Source: Paracoccaceae bacterium (GTDB lineage: Bacteria; Pseudomonadota; Alphaproteobacteria; Rhizobiales; Stappiaceae). Taken from it: a stretch of DNA of 36,528 bases. Each line of letters starts with the position of its first letter. Position 1 is the stretch's first letter. Shown piece after piece: positions 7,514 to 15,703 of the stretch. The stretch spans positions 1-36,528 of the forward strand of contig JABXHV010000117.1 in NCBI GenBank assembly GCA_013373445.1, in the 5' to 3' direction. Below the pieces are notes generated by a model that worked only from the letters and a program-made list of their open reading frames with translations, was not told the DNA's origin and did not search any database. A program made the position numbers and the translations under genes.

Positions 7514-9004
7514 ATGCAGACAGCTGCTGAATACGACTGGATCAAAAGCGCCGAAACCATCCAACCGCGCAACAAAGCGTTCATTGATGGCACATTCGTT
7601 GATGCACTGTCTGGTGAAACCTTTGAATGTCTGAACCCGGCAACGGGCGCAAAACTGGCAGATATCGCTGCCTGTGATGCAGCAGACATCGACCGTGCTG
7701 TGAAGTCGGCCCGGACCGCCTTTGAGGATGGTCGCTGGTCGTCCAAGTCACCGGCCGACCGCAAGGCCGTCATCCTGAAGCTTGCTGATCTCATTCGTGA
7801 CAACATGACAGAGCTCGCGCTGCTGGAAAGCCTCGACATGGGCAAACTGGTGGTCGACGCGGCAACAAGCGACGTCCCGGGTGCCGCTTCGATCTTCCAG
7901 TGGTACGGAGAGGCAATCGACAAGATCTACGATGAAATCGCCCCGACAGGACAAAATGACCTGGCTATGGTCCGCCGTGAGCCTTTGGGTGTTATTGGCG
8001 CGGTCGTGCCCTGGAACTTCCCCCTCGACATGGCAACCTGGAAACTCGCCCCGGCCCTTGCCATGGGCAACAGCGTTGTTCTGAAGCCTGCTGAACAGTC
8101 CCCCCTTTCCGCGCTTAGGCTTGCCGAACTGGCTCTTGAAGCAGGTATTCCTGAAGGGGTTTTGAATGTTGTTCCAGGATTCGGCGAAACCGCTGGCAAG
8201 GCATTAGGCCTACACCCTGACGTGGATTGCATTACCTTTACCGGGTCAACCGAAGTTGGAAAATACTTCCTGAGCTACGCCGGACAATCCAACATGAAGC
8301 AGGTCTGGCTGGAATGCGGCGGCAAAAGCCCCAACATCATCTTTGCTGATTGTGACGATCTGGACGCAGCAGCCGATGCGGCAGCCGCAGGTATCTTCTT
8401 TAATCAGGGCGAAGTGTGCTCAGCCGCCTCGCGCTTGTTGGTCGAAAGCTCCATCGCGGATGTTTTCCTGGAAAAAATGACTGAGCGTGCTGCACGCTAC
8501 ATGCCCGGAAACCCGCTTGATCCGAACTCCGCAATGGGTGCGATCGTCGATGAGACCCAAACCCGGCGGATCATGGGATTCATTGATCACGGCAAAAGCA
8601 GCTCGCGTCTTGTATGCGGCGGTGAACGCGTGACCGTTGATGGCAAGGGCTGCTTCATCCAACCGACAATCTTTGCCGACGTCGATCCGGACGACAGACT
8701 GTCTCGTGAAGAGATCTTTGGCCCAGTGCTGGCGGTTTCCACCTTCGAAACCGAAGACGAAGTAATTGCACGCGCCAATGATACGATCTACGGCCTTGCA
8801 GCATCTGTCTGGACGTCAAATCTGTCGCGCGCCCACAGGGTCTCCGCGAAACTGCGAGCCGGAAGCGTTTCCGTGAACGCCGTCGATGCCGTTTCACCGA
8901 TGACACCTTTTGGCGGGTTCAAGCAATCGGGCATCGGGCGCGACCTGTCCCTGCACGCATTTGACAAATTTAGTGGGCTTAAGACGACGTGGATCAAGTT
9001 TTAG
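7514..9004 (+). CDS. NAD(P)-dependent aldehyde dehydrogenase, PuuC/KauB-like
   Basis: 496-residue aldehyde dehydrogenase, full family length. The cofactor region VPWNFPLDMATWKLAPALA, the nucleotide motif FTGSTEVGK, the general-base glutamate in LECGGKSPN and the nucleophilic cysteine in FNQGEVCSA are all visible. The resemblance is to the PuuC/KauB group, which oxidises 4-aminobutyraldehyde, gamma-glutamyl-4-aminobutyraldehyde or guanidinobutyraldehyde. After the transaminase it would convert the omega-amino aldehyde to GABA (or glutarate semialdehyde to glutarate if the substrate is 5-aminovalerate). An AAGGAC ribosome site lies 8 bases before the ATG. It follows DUF1028 by 21 bases in the same transcript. 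Confidence 0.92.
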   Translation: MQTAAEYDWIKSAETIQPRNKAFIDGTFVDALSGETFECLNPATGAKLADIAACDAADIDRAVKSARTAFEDGRWSSKSPADRKAVILKLADLIRDNMTELALLESLDMGKLVVDAATSDVPGAASIFQWYGEAIDKIYDEIAPTGQNDLAMVRREPLGVIGAVVPWNFPLDMATWKLAPALAMGNSVVLKPAEQSPLSALRLAELALEAGIPEGVLNVVPGFGETAGKALGLHPDVDCITFTGSTEVGKYFLSYAGQSNMKQVWLECGGKSPNIIFADCDDLDAAADAAAAGIFFNQGEVCSAASRLLVESSIADVFLEKMTERAARYMPGNPLDPNSAMGAIVDETQTRRIMGFIDHGKSSSRLVCGGERVTVDGKGCFIQPTIFADVDPDDRLSREEIFGPVLAVSTFETEDEVIARANDTIYGLAASVWTSNLSRAHRVSAKLRAGSVSVNAVDAVSPMTPFGGFKQSGIGRDLSLHAFDKFSGLKTTWIKF

Positions 9005-9028
9005 GAAACGAATTCCGGGGCAGATCAC

Positions 9029-9961
9029 ATGCGCTTCACGCTCAAACAACTTGAATATTTCATTGCTGCCGGTAACACCGGCAGCATTACCAAGGCCTCC
9101 GAGCGCATCAGCATTTCGCCGGCGTCGATTTCGACGGCAATTTCACAGCTGGAAGAAGAGCTGGATGTCCAGCTTTTCATCCGCCACCATGCGCAGGGTC
9201 TCTCCCTCACTCCGACCGGCCACACAATGTTGCTGGAAGCCAAGCGCCTATTCGCTCAGGCCGACGCGCTCTACGGCATCGCATCTGAATCTCGTGACGA
9301 AGTCCGCGGTCAGATGAACCTTGGATGCCTCACAACACTGGCTCCAATGATCCTGCCGGAGCTGAGTTCCTCTTTCACGACTGCTTTTCCCAAGGTTACA
9401 ATCCGGCCTCACGCTGACAATCAAGAAGCCCTGCTAGAGGGTTTGCGCCGCGCTCGGATCGATGCTGCGCTCACCTACGACTTGCAGATTACAGATGATA
9501 TTGAATTCACACCGCTTGTCGACTTGCCGGTGCACGCTCTTGTCGGCGAGGCACATCCGCTGGCAGGTAAAAAGTCCGTCGCTCTGGAAGACCTGATCGA
9601 GCTGCCGATGATCCTGCTCGACCTGCCGGTCTCGAACGAATACTTTATGGCCATCTTCATGAAGAACGGCCTTCAGCCGAATGTATCAATGCGTGTGCCA
9701 CACCCGGATGTCATTCGCACAATGGTGGCAAACGGCTATGGCTACACACTGGCCAACGTCACGCCGCGCTCAGATATGGCACTCGATGGCAGAAAAGTTG
9801 TCAGGGTACCGCTGAAGGGCGAGCATCGTCCAATGACAATCGGCTGCGCGACGTTGAAAGCAATGCGCAAGTCGAACCTGCTCAACGCCTTTTCCAGCCA
9901 CACACAGACAGTTATTTCCGATGCCTATATACCGGGAATGGTCGCACCTTCACTGAGTTAA
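9029..9961 (+). CDS. LysR-type transcriptional regulator
   Basis: 310-residue LysR-type regulator. The N-terminal winged helix-turn-helix (residues 1-60, LKQLEYFIAAGNTGSITKAS then ISTAISQLEEELDVQLFIR) is followed by a periplasmic-binding-protein-like effector domain (about 90-295). It lies 24 bases after the dehydrogenase on the same strand, so it is probably co-transcribed with the genes it controls, not divergent as is usual for this family. Its likely target is the dyad at 4896-4912 and/or the promoter of the transporter upstream of the window. The inducer is probably the imported amine or a pathway intermediate; this is inferred. Confidence 0.9.
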   Translation: MRFTLKQLEYFIAAGNTGSITKASERISISPASISTAISQLEEELDVQLFIRHHAQGLSLTPTGHTMLLEAKRLFAQADALYGIASESRDEVRGQMNLGCLTTLAPMILPELSSSFTTAFPKVTIRPHADNQEALLEGLRRARIDAALTYDLQITDDIEFTPLVDLPVHALVGEAHPLAGKKSVALEDLIELPMILLDLPVSNEYFMAIFMKNGLQPNVSMRVPHPDVIRTMVANGYGYTLANVTPRSDMALDGRKVVRVPLKGEHRPMTIGCATLKAMRKSNLLNAFSSHTQTVISDAYIPGMVAPSLS

Positions 9962-9970
9962 AGCAGGTCA

Positions 9971-10002
9971 CCGGGAAGACAAAATCTCGTCCGCCTTCCC
10001 GG
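9971..10002. terminator. Possible hairpin between convergent genes
   Basis: CCGGGAAG (9971-9978) pairs with CTTCCCGG (9995-10002) in the 63-base gap between the LysR gene and the convergent SDR gene. The position fits a shared terminator, but the 16-base loop and lack of a T-run make it weak. Confidence 0.35.
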
Positions 10003-10024
10003 CCATCATCAGATGACACTCACA

Positions 10025-10753
10025 TCAAATGTCAAAATTGGTCGGCAAGACGACCATGTCGCGAATGGTGACATTGCGCCCACGTGTCAGTGCAAACACG
10101 ACAGCATCGGCGACTTCAGTAGGTTCGATCAAAGACCCGTTTTCCTTGGCTTTGCGAAGGTTCTCTTCCGGCCAGTCGGCAAGCAGTGCAGAAACGACCG
10201 GACCTGGGGAAACCTGACCAACACGAATGCCATGCTCACGCAGCTGGCGGCGCATGACCTGAACAAAACAGGTTATGGCCCACTTGGAACCGGAATAGAC
10301 CGGCTCCCAGGGAATAGCTGAATGCCCGGCCACTGAACATGTCACCCAGATATCACCGGTCTTGCGGGTCTTCATGTGAGGGATCACTGCGTGGACATTC
10401 TTCATCACCGCGTTGACGTTCAAATTGAGCATCCGATCAATGGTCGCCGGATCAGTCTCATCCAGATCGCCGCCGATATAGGTCCCCGCATTGCAATACA
10501 AGATGTCAATCTGGCCAGCCTTTGAAAGGATCTCGGGCACCATCGCGTCGCAGCTGGCCGGATCAAGAAGATTGGTAATCTGCGGAACAGCATTGCTGCC
10601 CAGTTCTTCGATCAGTGGTTTCAGAGCCTTCTCATCCCAGTCGACCATGACGACTTTGGCCCCTTCCCCAAGCAACGCCTTTGTCGTTGCGAGGCCAATT
10701 CCTGATGCTGCACCGGTGACGACGGCGACTTTACCTGCAAGCTTTTCAGCCAT
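10025..10753 (-). CDS. SDR oxidoreductase, ribitol 2-dehydrogenase-like
   Basis: 242-residue short-chain dehydrogenase. TGAASGIG (13-20) binds the cofactor; Asp38 in MVDWD after the second strand favours NAD. The catalytic set is Ser140, Tyr153 and Lys157 (VYSGSKWA). The segments NAGTYIGG, LNLNVNAVMKNV, IPWEPVYSGSK, VSPGPVVSALLADWP and NGSLIEPTEVADAV run almost in step with enteric ribitol 2-dehydrogenase as I remember it, so oxidation of ribitol (or a similar polyol) to D-ribulose is the favoured role. GGGAGG before the ATG at 10753 fixes the start; an in-frame ATG at 10801 is less likely. Last gene of the minus-strand polyol operon, 57 bases after the second SDR. Confidence 0.88.
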   Translation of the reverse strand: MAEKLAGKVAVVTGAASGIGLATTKALLGEGAKVVMVDWDEKALKPLIEELGSNAVPQITNLLDPASCDAMVPEILSKAGQIDILYCNAGTYIGGDLDETDPATIDRMLNLNVNAVMKNVHAVIPHMKTRKTGDIWVTCSVAGHSAIPWEPVYSGSKWAITCFVQVMRRQLREHGIRVGQVSPGPVVSALLADWPEENLRKAKENGSLIEPTEVADAVVFALTRGRNVTIRDMVVLPTNFDI

Positions 10754-10810
10754 GTTCGTTTCCTCCCGAAAACAAGTTGTTGTTTTGAAAAAATAAGACA
10801 TTAGAAGCGT

Positions 10811-11542
10811 TCAGACCGCCAGGAACCCACCGTCAATTGGCAGTACCGCTCCCGTTATCATTGGAGCATCGTCTCCCAAGAGCATCACAATGGACCGGGC
10901 CACATCTTCGACCTCGGCAAAACGACCGATTGGATGTCGCGCCATCATGGGATCTTTCTTGGACGGATCAGACCAGGCTGCCGCGGCCAGCTCCGTCATT
11001 GTGACCGTTGGTGCAACCGCATTGACGCGAATTCCATGAGCACCAAGTTCCTTGGCCATGACACGGGTTGCACCTTCAAGACCGGCTTTTGAAGCCGCAT
11101 AGCACATGTGTTCATTGAACCCTCGATGCCCTGCAATCGATGTCACGTTCAAGATGGCACCGCCTCCACCCGCAGCAACACGCGCCCGGGAAAATTCCTG
11201 GGCACAGATGAGCGCGGCCCGCAAATTGATGCCCATGACGGCCTCATAGCCCTCATCGGTCATCTCAAGCACGGTTTCCAGAACATTTGTTCCCGCGCAA
11301 TTGATCAGAAAATCGCACGTACCAGCTTCCTTCATTGCAGCTCGCGCCGCCCCATTGTCGATAAGATCAACCTGGACCGTCTTGCATCCGGTTTCCGCCT
11401 TCAAAGAGGACAAATCAGACTCTGTCCTCGCCATCGCGACAACTGAAGCTCCGCGTTTCGCCATTTCCAGAGCACATGCCCGGCCGATGCCTTTGCCAGC
11501 ACCAGTGATAATGACGCTCTTCCCCCCGAATTGTTCGTTCAT
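10811..11542 (-). CDS. SDR oxidoreductase, L-xylulose reductase-like
   Basis: 243-residue short-chain dehydrogenase. The cofactor loop TGAGKGIG is at residues 13-20. Arg39 in AMART after the second strand favours NADP(H). The catalytic residues are Ser135, Tyr148 and Lys152 (CYAASKAG). The GKGIGRA loop and the ART-x-SDL-SSL stretch resemble dicarbonyl/L-xylulose reductase, which interconverts L-xylulose and xylitol. Other ketose reductase roles are possible. AGGGAGG lies 5 bases before the ATG at 11542; the upstream in-frame start at 11584 would overlap the GatZ-like gene. With the NAD-type SDR downstream it could pair reduction of one ketose with oxidation of another polyol. Confidence 0.88.
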   Translation of the reverse strand: MNEQFGGKSVIITGAGKGIGRACALEMAKRGASVVAMARTESDLSSLKAETGCKTVQVDLIDNGAARAAMKEAGTCDFLINCAGTNVLETVLEMTDEGYEAVMGINLRAALICAQEFSRARVAAGGGGAILNVTSIAGHRGFNEHMCYAASKAGLEGATRVMAKELGAHGIRVNAVAPTVTMTELAAAAWSDPSKKDPMMARHPIGRFAEVEDVARSIVMLLGDDAPMITGAVLPIDGGFLAV

Positions 11543-11558
11543 TGTGACCTCCCTTTCT

Positions 11559-12836
11559 TTAATGATGCGAGACACACGCGCCATGATAGGTTTTCAAACA
11601 TTCCATCACGCGCCAGATGACCAGGTCTTCCGGATCAAGCGGCGCGTTTGAAAAACGTGATCCGGCAGGCATATGCTGCCAGAACAGTGGCTGTGGAACA
11701 GATTGACCGCGCAAGGCTTCAATCAACCTGGAGACTGCGGCCTGCGCCTTCGGGTCGGTCCAGTAATAACGCAGTCGATCTGAGAGCGAATAATGTCGCA
11801 ACACCCGCTGCTCGGCATAGTCACCATGATAATGGCTCTCCCAATAACCAGGCGCTTCCAGCATCAGCTCTTCCATTGCGCAAAAGAGCGGACGGTTTCC
11901 ATAATCAGGCAATAGATCTGACGCGATGAGATCGAGCGCGTAAAACGCCTCGCGCAACACAAAGGTCAACTCTGGTCCGACTTTCAGGATCGCAAACCCA
12001 TCTTGTACCAATTGCCGCAACGGCTCGGCACCTTGATAGTCGGTGGAATGAGCCTCGAACACGACACTCGGAGTTTCTTTTAAAATGCCCACAAGATCGC
12101 GTGCCGCAGTTGGCTGATACGCAACGACATTCTGATTACCGAATTCAACGCCTGGCTGAACCACAAGACCAATCACACGCTCAAAGGCCTCGCTTAGCCC
12201 CAGACGTGCAAAGGTTTCGCGATGAACTGCGAAGGTTTTTCGCGCCGCATCCGGCGAAGTCGGAACAATTTCACTGATGAGGTGATCAGCACCGCCAGGC
12301 GGCGGCACTTCGGTTCCAATGATATAGATCGGAGGCTCGAGGCCTTGTCTGCGGGCTGTTTCTTCAGCGACCCGTGCCAGCTGCGCCGCTCGATTTGCAG
12401 TTGTTTCATCATCAAGCCCCAAGGGCTCGCCAGCACATCCCATGGACGCATCAAGATGTATCTTGCGAAATCCAGCCGAAACGTAGGCTTTCATCATCGC
12501 TTCGGCCTCACCCATTGCGGCCTCAACCGGTTGCTTCCGCCATGGGTTTGGTCCCAGATGATCACCGCCCAACACAATATTTTCGCGCGCGCAGCCCTCC
12601 TGCGCGGCCAGATCATGAACCAGAGCGACGAAGTCTGCAGGTCGCATTCCGGTATAACCGCCACGGTGATTGACCTGATTACAGGTGGCCTCAATCAACA
12701 CTGTAGCCCCTGTTTGGTGCCCATGGCGCAGGGCCGCCCGAAGCACCAATGGATGCGCGGAACAAACCGATGTAACTCCTTGAGGCGTTCCACCATGATA
12801 AAGCGCGGCGAGCTGTGTGAGCGCAGCAGACATCAT
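11559..12836 (-). CDS. GatZ/KbaZ-family protein, probable tagatose-6-phosphate 4-epimerase
   Basis: 425-residue member of the family named for the non-catalytic subunit of tagatose-1,6-bisphosphate aldolase (GatZ/KbaZ, about 420 residues). Family blocks IEATCNQVNHRGGYTGM, VLGGDHLGPNPW and KIHLDASMGCAG are clear. No GatY/KbaY catalytic aldolase gene is present in the window, so a helper role has no partner. Members of this family in Agrobacterium polyol pathways act as tagatose-6-phosphate 4-epimerases, giving fructose 6-phosphate; that is the likeliest role beside a sugar kinase. The start overlaps the kinase stop by ATGA, with GGAGG upstream. It ends 17 bases before the SDR start. Confidence 0.88.
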   Translation of the reverse strand: MMSAALTQLAALYHGGTPQGVTSVCSAHPLVLRAALRHGHQTGATVLIEATCNQVNHRGGYTGMRPADFVALVHDLAAQEGCARENIVLGGDHLGPNPWRKQPVEAAMGEAEAMMKAYVSAGFRKIHLDASMGCAGEPLGLDDETTANRAAQLARVAEETARRQGLEPPIYIIGTEVPPPGGADHLISEIVPTSPDAARKTFAVHRETFARLGLSEAFERVIGLVVQPGVEFGNQNVVAYQPTAARDLVGILKETPSVVFEAHSTDYQGAEPLRQLVQDGFAILKVGPELTFVLREAFYALDLIASDLLPDYGNRPLFCAMEELMLEAPGYWESHYHGDYAEQRVLRHYSLSDRLRYYWTDPKAQAAVSRLIEALRGQSVPQPLFWQHMPAGSRFSNAPLDPEDLVIWRVMECLKTYHGACVSHH

Positions 12837-13813
12837 GTCCTCCGTGGGGTGTTGGTGATGAACTGATCAAGCTGCTCTCTCGTGCCGGCGCCTTCCATGG
12901 GACCGCGCACGGTGACATTTCGCGCACCGGCTGCACTGCCATAGTCGAGCGCCTGAGAGACGCTCAGCCCGAGCCGCCTCGCCGCGACATAGGCCCCTCC
13001 AAAACAGTCACCGGCACCTGTCGGATCAATCTCCTCAACACTGAAGGCTGCCGCATGCGAGGACCGGCCGTCCTTCTCAAAGCTGCTTGCGCCTTCCGAG
13101 CCACGTTTGAGGACAATTTCAGCGGGGCCGCGTTCAAACAGTCTCTGGAGCGCCGAGGCCTCGCCTGCCTCAGGCGAGAGACCTGCCGTGATAAAAACCT
13201 CATCGCCTGACGGTAGCAAAAGGTCGGACAGCCCGACCATACGCTCAAACCGTTCGCCAAACTCGGCATCAGCTTTCAGTTCCTTGCGCACGTTCGGGTC
13301 CAAAGAGATGGATCCTCCACGCGCCTTGATGAGCTCGGCCGCGCGTTCAATCAACGGCCAGACGGAGGCCTGCCCCAAAAGCGTTCCCATCACGTGCAAG
13401 TGACCAGACCGCAGAACCAGGGCCTCAACCGCCTCAGTCCATGCCAGGGAACCAGCCGCGGACGTCCACATATTGAAGACAAAGTTGCGCGACCCATCTG
13501 ACTGATAACGCACGAACGCGGTCCCAGTCGGCAAAACCGGATCAATCCTTATTCCAGAGACATCGACACCGTCCTGTTCCAGACGTTTCACGTTCAATTG
13601 TCCGAAGTCATCATCGCCCACGGCACCGATCATCGCTGCAGAGCCGCCAAAGCGCCCGCACTGATCAATGAAGATCGCCGGTGCGCCACTCGCAAAAGGG
13701 CCGATCAAAGGCTGCGCGTCCTGAAATCCGCGGCCTGCCGTTGTCGCGACAATTTCAACCAGAATTTCGCCGATGGACAATGTGGGACCCAAGCTATCAG
13801 GCGCAAGCGACAT
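12833..13813 (-). CDS. PfkB-family sugar kinase, probable ketohexokinase/tagatose kinase
   Basis: 326-residue ribokinase/PfkB-family kinase. The N-terminal GEILVE strand, the substrate-side GGSAAMIGAVGDDDFG block and the C-terminal ATP/anion-hole motif DPTGAGDCFGG (Asp269 as catalytic base) are intact. I prefer the ATG at 13813, 8 bases after AGGGAG, over the adjoining GTG at 13816. The GatZ-like protein next to it suggests the product is D-tagatose 6-phosphate, so tagatose kinase is the best prediction. Fructokinase or another ketose kinase is possible. It starts 4 bases after the epimerase stop and overlaps the next gene by 4, so the three are tightly coupled. Confidence 0.88.
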   Translation of the reverse strand: MSLAPDSLGPTLSIGEILVEIVATTAGRGFQDAQPLIGPFASGAPAIFIDQCGRFGGSAAMIGAVGDDDFGQLNVKRLEQDGVDVSGIRIDPVLPTGTAFVRYQSDGSRNFVFNMWTSAAGSLAWTEAVEALVLRSGHLHVMGTLLGQASVWPLIERAAELIKARGGSISLDPNVRKELKADAEFGERFERMVGLSDLLLPSGDEVFITAGLSPEAGEASALQRLFERGPAEIVLKRGSEGASSFEKDGRSSHAAAFSVEEIDPTGAGDCFGGAYVAARRLGLSVSQALDYGSAAGARNVTVRGPMEGAGTREQLDQFITNTPRRT

Positions 13814-13816
13814 CAC

Positions 13817-14701
13817 TCATGCTCCCTGATTGGTGATCTTGCGTCGTTCCGCTTCGCCCCACTTCATTTCAATGAAGCTCTTGGCGTGGCGGGCAAGCTG
13901 GTCATTATCGGTCCAGGTGTCACGCCAAATTGCGCAAGCCAGCGAAAGCCCCTCATCAACAATGGCAGTAGAGAAGCTCTCAAACACCACATCCCGATCA
14001 TACCCAATCTCGATCAAAGCATCGAAAATCTGATCCCAGACGATCGTGCCGTCTCCTAAAAAGCCGCGATTGGATTCACCGATATGAAAATACCCCAGTT
14101 TGTCCGCAGCCAAACGAATGGCAGCGGAGGGGCTCGCCTCCTCGATCTGCATATGAAACGTGTCGAGATGCAGTTTGATATGATCACTGCCTGTATCGGA
14201 AATGAACTTCATGCCTTGCGCAGTCGTGTTCAAAAGATTGGTCTCGAAGCGGTTCACCACCTCCAGCACCAGATCGACACCCGCTGCCTTGGCAATCTCA
14301 CCTGTCTCTGCGATCGCTTGAACAGAGTTGTTCCAACCGTCTGCAGTCGGCTGGCGATTGTATTTCGTATGTGCGGAATAAAGAATGCCGCCGAGCTTGT
14401 CGCCGCCAACATCGCGCACGGCCCTGACCGCATCAGCAAGCATCTGTGTCCCGGCACGCACGCAATCAATATCTTCACTGGAAACATCTTTTTCGATCGG
14501 CAGACCCATTGTCACACCGATTTGCACATCAAGCGACTGCGCCTTGCGCGCAAGGCGATCAAGATCGAAAAGCTCTGGACGCAGATAAGCAAACTCGATG
14601 CAGAGATAGCCATGCTCCGCCGATTTTTCGAGCGCCAATTCGAGACCTTCTTGTGTCTGTCCTCCCGTCCAGACAAAGGAATGAATACCGATCCGTCGCA
14701 T
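13817..14701 (-). CDS. D-tagatose 3-epimerase family ketose epimerase
   Basis: 294-residue TIM-barrel sugar epimerase of the D-tagatose/D-psicose 3-epimerase group. The metal site and catalytic glutamates are visible: Glu147 (LEVVNRFE), Asp180 and His183 (KLHLDTFHM), His206 (FHIGESNRGFLG), Arg212 and Glu241 (VFESFS). Each sits about five residues before its counterpart in Pseudomonas cichorii tagatose 3-epimerase as I recall it. Family enzymes swap C3 of free ketohexoses and ketopentoses (for example tagatose/sorbose, fructose/psicose, D-ribulose/D-xylulose, L-ribulose/L-xylulose). Here it could link the products of the several polyol dehydrogenases to the kinases. It starts 21 bases after the regulator. 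Confidence 0.93.
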   Translation of the reverse strand: MRRIGIHSFVWTGGQTQEGLELALEKSAEHGYLCIEFAYLRPELFDLDRLARKAQSLDVQIGVTMGLPIEKDVSSEDIDCVRAGTQMLADAVRAVRDVGGDKLGGILYSAHTKYNRQPTADGWNNSVQAIAETGEIAKAAGVDLVLEVVNRFETNLLNTTAQGMKFISDTGSDHIKLHLDTFHMQIEEASPSAAIRLAADKLGYFHIGESNRGFLGDGTIVWDQIFDALIEIGYDRDVVFESFSTAIVDEGLSLACAIWRDTWTDNDQLARHAKSFIEMKWGEAERRKITNQGA

Positions 14702-14722
14702 TTCCCCCCCAATGCAAAATCG

Positions 14723-15703
14723 CTAGTCGATAAAGGCGATGTCGCTTTCAGCTTGTTCCAGCAGAAGCCGTCCCGTCATGTCATCCGTGACGAGCGTATC
14801 GACCAACCCTTTGCGACAGGCTGCCTTGATAATCCCGACCTTGTGAGCTCCCGCCGCTGCCATGATTTTCTCTGGCACGGCAAACACCTGTTCCAAGGGC
14901 ATACCGATCGTTCGCTGGTCCACGTCGACGGAAACCGAGTTGCCGTCCTTGTCCAAAAAGTGCCCGAGGACGTCACCGATTGCTCCCGCCTCAACCAGCC
15001 CCTCAGGGGTAATCTCTTTTGGTAGCCCGTGCTCAACGAGAAAAGATTTTTGAGAAACGTTGGAACAGGTCAGCAGAACCGCATCCAACTTTTCAAATTT
15101 CTCGAAATGCTCCTTGAGCGCATACTGGGAAAGGAACAGATCGCGGTCGATGCCCTCACTCAAGTAGATCGGTGCCGTCAGCACCGAGTAATGAGCCCCC
15201 AGGACACCGGCGAAGCCCGACGCGATCCCGAATGAGTTGAACGAGGAGCCCTGAGCCGTTCCGCCAAGGATCGAGATAACCTCGAGATCAGGAAAAGAGC
15301 CACGGGGCAGCTTTCGAATGGCTGAATCAAGAGTAAGCCCCCATGAAACACCAAAGGACCGCCACGGCGAAACGCTCAGGCGCTCGGTTATGAATGCCGC
15401 CAGCGCAGCACCCACCGGGCGGTGATAGTCATACCCATCCGGATTAACCGGACACACGACCGCTCGTTCAATGCCAAGCGCTTCTTTCAAGGATTCCTGA
15501 AGATCGATGCGCGGCAAAAAAGGCGATTCAATCTGGATTTTCACCAGTCCCTCGACCTTGGCGCGTTGAATAGCCTGATTGATCCGCAGCCGCGTCACAT
15601 CCAGCATGCGCGCTATTTCTGCCTGCGTCATCTCGTTCACAAAATAATGCCAGCACACCTCGGTAATAAAGGCATCCGTATCTTCATTGGGTTCACGCGC
15701 CAC
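14723..15703 (-). CDS. SorC-family sugar-responsive transcriptional regulator
   Basis: 326-residue SorC/DeoR-type regulator. An N-terminal helix-turn-helix (about 25-50, NEMTQAEIARMLDVTRLRINQA) precedes a sugar-phosphate-isomerase-like effector domain (about 65-320), with the typical SWGLTLDSAI and VISILGGTAQ stretches. It starts at GTG 15703, about 8 bases after AAGGGA. As the first gene of the minus-strand operon and divergent from the transporter, it is well placed to control both operons through the ACATATG-type repeats between them. The ligand is probably a pathway ketose or phosphate; erythritol regulator EryD of Brucella belongs to the same family. Confidence 0.9.
   Translation of the reverse strand: MAREPNEDTDAFITEVCWHYFVNEMTQAEIARMLDVTRLRINQAIQRAKVEGLVKIQIESPFLPRIDLQESLKEALGIERAVVCPVNPDGYDYHRPVGAALAAFITERLSVSPWRSFGVSWGLTLDSAIRKLPRGSFPDLEVISILGGTAQGSSFNSFGIASGFAGVLGAHYSVLTAPIYLSEGIDRDLFLSQYALKEHFEKFEKLDAVLLTCSNVSQKSFLVEHGLPKEITPEGLVEAGAIGDVLGHFLDKDGNSVSVDVDQRTIGMPLEQVFAVPEKIMAAAGAHKVGIIKAACRKGLVDTLVTDDMTGRLLLEQAESDIAFID

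Noticed and set aside
10769-10786. AAAACAA-GTTG-TTGTTTT hairpin between the two SDR genes
   Set aside because: It is a weak AT stem just upstream of the ribosome site, with no partner copy elsewhere; likely chance.
14084-15025. Long open frame of 313 codons on the plus strand
   Set aside because: It is antisense to the epimerase and SorC genes, both of which have clear family motifs; the frame shows no recognisable domain.
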